Source of the DNA: Aquisalimonas sp.
GTDB lineage: Bacteria; Pseudomonadota; Gammaproteobacteria; Nitrococcales; Aquisalimonadaceae
Direction of reading: 5' to 3'
Assembly (NCBI GenBank): GCA_007127625.1
Contig: SKYZ01000311.1
Location: 1 to 7,144, forward strand
DNA: 7,144 nt
Part shown: positions 5,526 through 7,144 of the stretch, one piece after another
Layout of the letters: each line of letters begins with the position of its first letter
Numbering within the stretch: position 1 is the first letter of the stretch
Translations under genes and position numbers: made by a program
Notes under the pieces: model-generated
Told to the model about the DNA's origin: nothing
Database searches by the model: none
Seen by the model: the letters and a program-made list of their open reading frames with translations, nothing else

Positions 5526-5960
5526 ATGATGGAACTCCAGGACCTGGTAGATACCTTCGAATTCCTGGACGACTGGGAAGACCGCTACCGCCTGCTCATC
5601 GACATGGGGCGGGAACTGCCGGAGTTCCCGGACGACGCACGCACGGAATACAACCGGGTGGACGGCTGCACCAGCAACGTGTGGCTGATCACCGAGGTGG
5701 AGGACGGCAATCCGCCGCGCCTGCATTTCCGCGCGGACAGCGACGCCTTCATCGTCAAGGGACTGGTGGCCATCCTGCTCAAGGCCTACTCGGGGCGGAC
5801 TCCACAGGAGATCCGCGACACCGACATCGAGGGCCTGTTCAACCGCCTGGGCCTGAGCAAGCAGCTCACCCCCAACCGCCGCGACGGCTTCTTTGCCATG
5901 GTCAAGCGCATCCACGGCCTCGCCGAACAGCACGGCGGCACCGCGACCGCGCAGGCCTGA
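5526..5960 (+). CDS. sufE: SufE/CsdE-family cysteine desulfurase sulfur acceptor
   Basis: The 144-residue protein belongs to the SufE family, which takes persulfide sulfur from a cysteine desulfurase (SufS or CsdA) and passes it on for Fe-S cluster or other thio-cofactor assembly in the cytosol. The sulfur-accepting cysteine is C48 in RVDGCTSNVWL, a hallmark of the family. Also typical are FEFLDDWEDRYRLLIDMGR near the start, FRADSDAFIVKGLVAILL (68-85), and GLSKQLTPNRRDGFFAMVKRI (109-129). Length is close to E. coli SufE (138). Translation may start at either of two adjacent ATGs (5526 or 5529), with AGGGTGA (5516-5522) as the ribosome site. No suf operon surrounds it; it stands alone and divergent from moaD. 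SufE and CsdE cannot be told apart with certainty from sequence alone. Confidence 0.94.
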   Translation: MMELQDLVDTFEFLDDWEDRYRLLIDMGRELPEFPDDARTEYNRVDGCTSNVWLITEVEDGNPPRLHFRADSDAFIVKGLVAILLKAYSGRTPQEIRDTDIEGLFNRLGLSKQLTPNRRDGFFAMVKRIHGLAEQHGGTATAQA

Positions 5961-5968
5961 CCTGCCCA

Positions 5969-5997
5969 ACGGGTGCCGCCCCGTCGGCGGCACCCGT
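5969..5997. terminator. Perfect 12-bp bidirectional terminator-like hairpin
   Basis: ACGGGTGCCGCC (5969-5980) pairs without mismatch with GGCGGCACCCGT (5986-5997) around a 5-nt loop. It fills the 48-bp gap between the convergent sufE and quinone oxidoreductase genes, the classic place for a shared terminator. It begins 8 bases after the sufE TGA and 11 bases from the end of the other gene. No T tract follows on either strand, so it may be a GC-rich weak terminator or an mRNA 3'-end stabiliser. Confidence 0.6.
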
Positions 5998-6008
5998 CAT
6001 CCGACCTG

Positions 6009-6992
6009 TCAGCCCCTACCGGTGGTCAACACGATCTTGCCGGTGGCCTTGCGACTCAGCAGGGCGTTGAGCGCATCTCCGGCCTGATCCAGGGGATAGG
6101 TCTTCCACACGTGGGGCTTGAGCTTGCCCTCGGCATGCATGGCGAAGAGTTCCTGGAAATTCTTCGCGTTGTCCTGGGGCTGGCGACGCACGAAATCACC
6201 CCAGAACACCCCGACCACGCTTGAACCCTTGAGCAGCGGCAGGTTGCCGGGGATCTTCGGGATCGTGCCGCTGGCAAAGCCGATGATCAGCAGCCGGCCG
6301 TTCCAGTTGATGCAGCGCAGGGCCTGTTCGCAGGCCTCGCCGCCCACCGGGTCGTAGATCACGTCGGCACCCTTGCCGTCGGTGAGCGCCTTGACCTGAT
6401 CCTTGAGGCTGCCTTCGCTGTAATTCACCAGTTCGTCGGCACCGTGCTCTTTCGCCACCTGCAGCTTGTCGTCGGAGCTGGCGGCGGCAATCACGCGGGC
6501 GCCCATGGCCTTGCCCAGTTCCACCGCGGCCAGACCGACGCCACCGGAGGCACCCAGCACCAGCAGGGTCTCTCCGGCAGCCAGGTTCGCCCGCTGCTTC
6601 AGGGCGTGGTAGGAGGTGCCGTAGACCATGGGGAAACCGGCGGCGGTGATGTAGTCCATGCTGGAGGGCATGGGCAGCACCCGGTCGGCACCGATTACCA
6701 CCTCCTCGGCAAAGCCGCCCCAGCCGGTGAGGGACATCACCGGATCACCCACGTTCAGGTGGCTGACCCCGGAGCCCACCTCCAGCACTTCGCCGGCCAC
6801 TTCGGAGCCCGGCGAGAACGGCAGGTCCGGCTGGATCTGGTACTTGCCCTGGATAATCAGGGTGTCCGGGAAGTTGACGCCGCAGGCATGGATGCCGATA
6901 CGCACGTCGTTCTCGCCCACGGGGGCGCTGGGCGCCTCGTCCACCACCAGGGATTCCGGTGGCCCGTGTTCCTTGCACAGTACTGCTCGCAT
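6009..6992 (-). CDS. Zinc-independent NADPH:quinone oxidoreductase (MDR family)
   Basis: This 327-residue cytosolic enzyme of the medium-chain dehydrogenase/reductase superfamily probably reduces quinones or activated alkenes with NADPH. The N-terminal GroES-like domain has HACGVNFPDTLIIQGKYQ (35-52), PFSPGSEVAGEV (58-69) and VGDPVM (81-86). The structural and catalytic zinc cysteines of alcohol dehydrogenases are absent. The Rossmann domain follows with LGASGGVGLAAVELGKAMGA (146-165), HGADELVNY (183-191), GADVIYDPVGG (208-218) and NGRLLIIGFASG (231-242). The ATG at 6990-6992 has GAGGAG eight bases upstream and begins the conserved MRAVL strand; the longer open frame (to 7061) has no ribosome site of that quality. 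The ending ATGKIVLTTGRG is usual for the group. Family is sure; the true substrate is open. Confidence 0.93.
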   Translation of the reverse strand: MRAVLCKEHGPPESLVVDEAPSAPVGENDVRIGIHACGVNFPDTLIIQGKYQIQPDLPFSPGSEVAGEVLEVGSGVSHLNVGDPVMSLTGWGGFAEEVVIGADRVLPMPSSMDYITAAGFPMVYGTSYHALKQRANLAAGETLLVLGASGGVGLAAVELGKAMGARVIAAASSDDKLQVAKEHGADELVNYSEGSLKDQVKALTDGKGADVIYDPVGGEACEQALRCINWNGRLLIIGFASGTIPKIPGNLPLLKGSSVVGVFWGDFVRRQPQDNAKNFQELFAMHAEGKLKPHVWKTYPLDQAGDALNALLSRKATGKIVLTTGRG

Positions 6993-7035
6993 GTCTCTGT
7001 CTCCTCGCTTGAATGTCTTGGTGGTTGGTTCATTC

Positions 7036-7053
7036 GGTGCATCGGGATGCACC
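7036..7053. promoter_or_regulatory. 18-bp dyad upstream of the quinone oxidoreductase gene, possible operator
   Basis: GGTGCATC (7036-7043) and GATGCACC (7046-7053) form a perfect 8-bp inverted repeat with a 2-bp centre. It lies 44 bp upstream of the oxidoreductase start, a position typical for an operator over or next to the promoter. A repressor such as a TetR- or MarR-family protein would fit, as these often control quinone reductases, but no regulator gene is in the window. It could also fold as a short hairpin in the leader RNA. Confidence 0.4.
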
Positions 7054-7081
7054 CGACGCATAGCCGATGAAATCGCAGTCC

Positions 7082-7105
7082 GTAGGGTGGATGTTTACAT
7101 CCACC
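7082..7105 (+). repeat. REP-like palindrome preceded by GTAG
   Basis: GTAG (7082-7085) is followed at once by GGTGGATGT-TT-ACATCCACC (7086-7105), a perfect 9-bp inverted repeat with a 2-nt centre. A GTAG or GGAG tetranucleotide in front of a hairpin is the signature of REP elements recognised by RAYT (REP-associated tyrosine) transposases. The GTAGGGTGG...CCACC form recalls intergenic repeats I know from many proteobacteria. More dyads follow to the window edge: CCCGAC/GTCGGG (7110-7115 with 7123-7128) and GACATC/GATGTC (7113-7118 with 7138-7143). Only one copy is in the window, so repetition is not shown here. Confidence 0.45.
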
Positions 7106-7144
7106 GTTTCCCGACATCTCGCGTCGGGCGGCTCGCGGATGTCC

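Noticed and set aside
6857..7117. Small - strand open frame upstream of the quinone oxidoreductase
   Set aside because: It has no ribosome site or recognisable motif and mostly overlaps the oxidoreductase in another frame.
1..7144. CRISPR array, tRNA or rRNA gene, prophage or insertion-sequence gene
   Set aside because: I saw no regularly spaced direct repeats, no tRNA- or rRNA-like stretches and no transposase or integrase motifs.

Overview
The window is GC-rich bacterial DNA in which every stretch has a plausible gene. The gene set (Mrp/ApbC, SufE, MoaD-MoaE-MoaB, periplasmic Cu/Zn superoxide dismutase, a Tat-exported Rieske-like protein) and the strong GGAGG ribosome sites suggest a gammaproteobacterium. 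The many Asp/Glu residues in the exported proteins would fit a mildly halophilic lineage such as Ectothiorhodospiraceae. That placement is an inference from gene style, not a proven identity.

Layout: (1) 1-737, + strand: 3' part of a YeeZ-like atypical SDR protein, cut by the window edge. (2) 762-1856, - strand: Mrp/ApbC Fe-S carrier ATPase, convergent with the SDR gene. (3) 1959-2648, + strand: exported ankyrin-repeat protein, divergent from mrp. (4) 2670-3374, - strand: Tat-signal Rieske-like protein. (5) 3490-4029, - strand: sodC. (6) 4132-5397, - strand: tightly overlapping moaD-moaE-moaB. (7) 5526-5960, + strand: sufE-family gene, divergent from moaD. (8) 6009-6992, - strand: zinc-independent quinone oxidoreductase of the MDR superfamily, convergent with sufE across a perfect hairpin. 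(9) 6993-7144: regulatory region with an 18-bp dyad and a GTAG-preceded REP-like palindrome. No gene-free stretch exceeds about 155 bases.

Two themes run through the region. One is Fe-S and sulfur trafficking: Mrp delivers Fe-S clusters, SufE accepts persulfide sulfur, MoaD/MoaE put sulfur into molybdopterin, and a Rieske-like protein may be a client. The other is envelope redox defence: SodC, the Rieske-like protein and the ankyrin protein all carry export signals and lie side by side.

The most notable anomalies are at the residue level. MoaD carries nine residues beyond its essential Gly-Gly end. The Rieske-like protein lacks the second cluster histidine. SodC has Asp where a zinc-ligand His is expected. 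No large undescribed system such as a defence island, CRISPR array, prophage or complete mobile element is visible.
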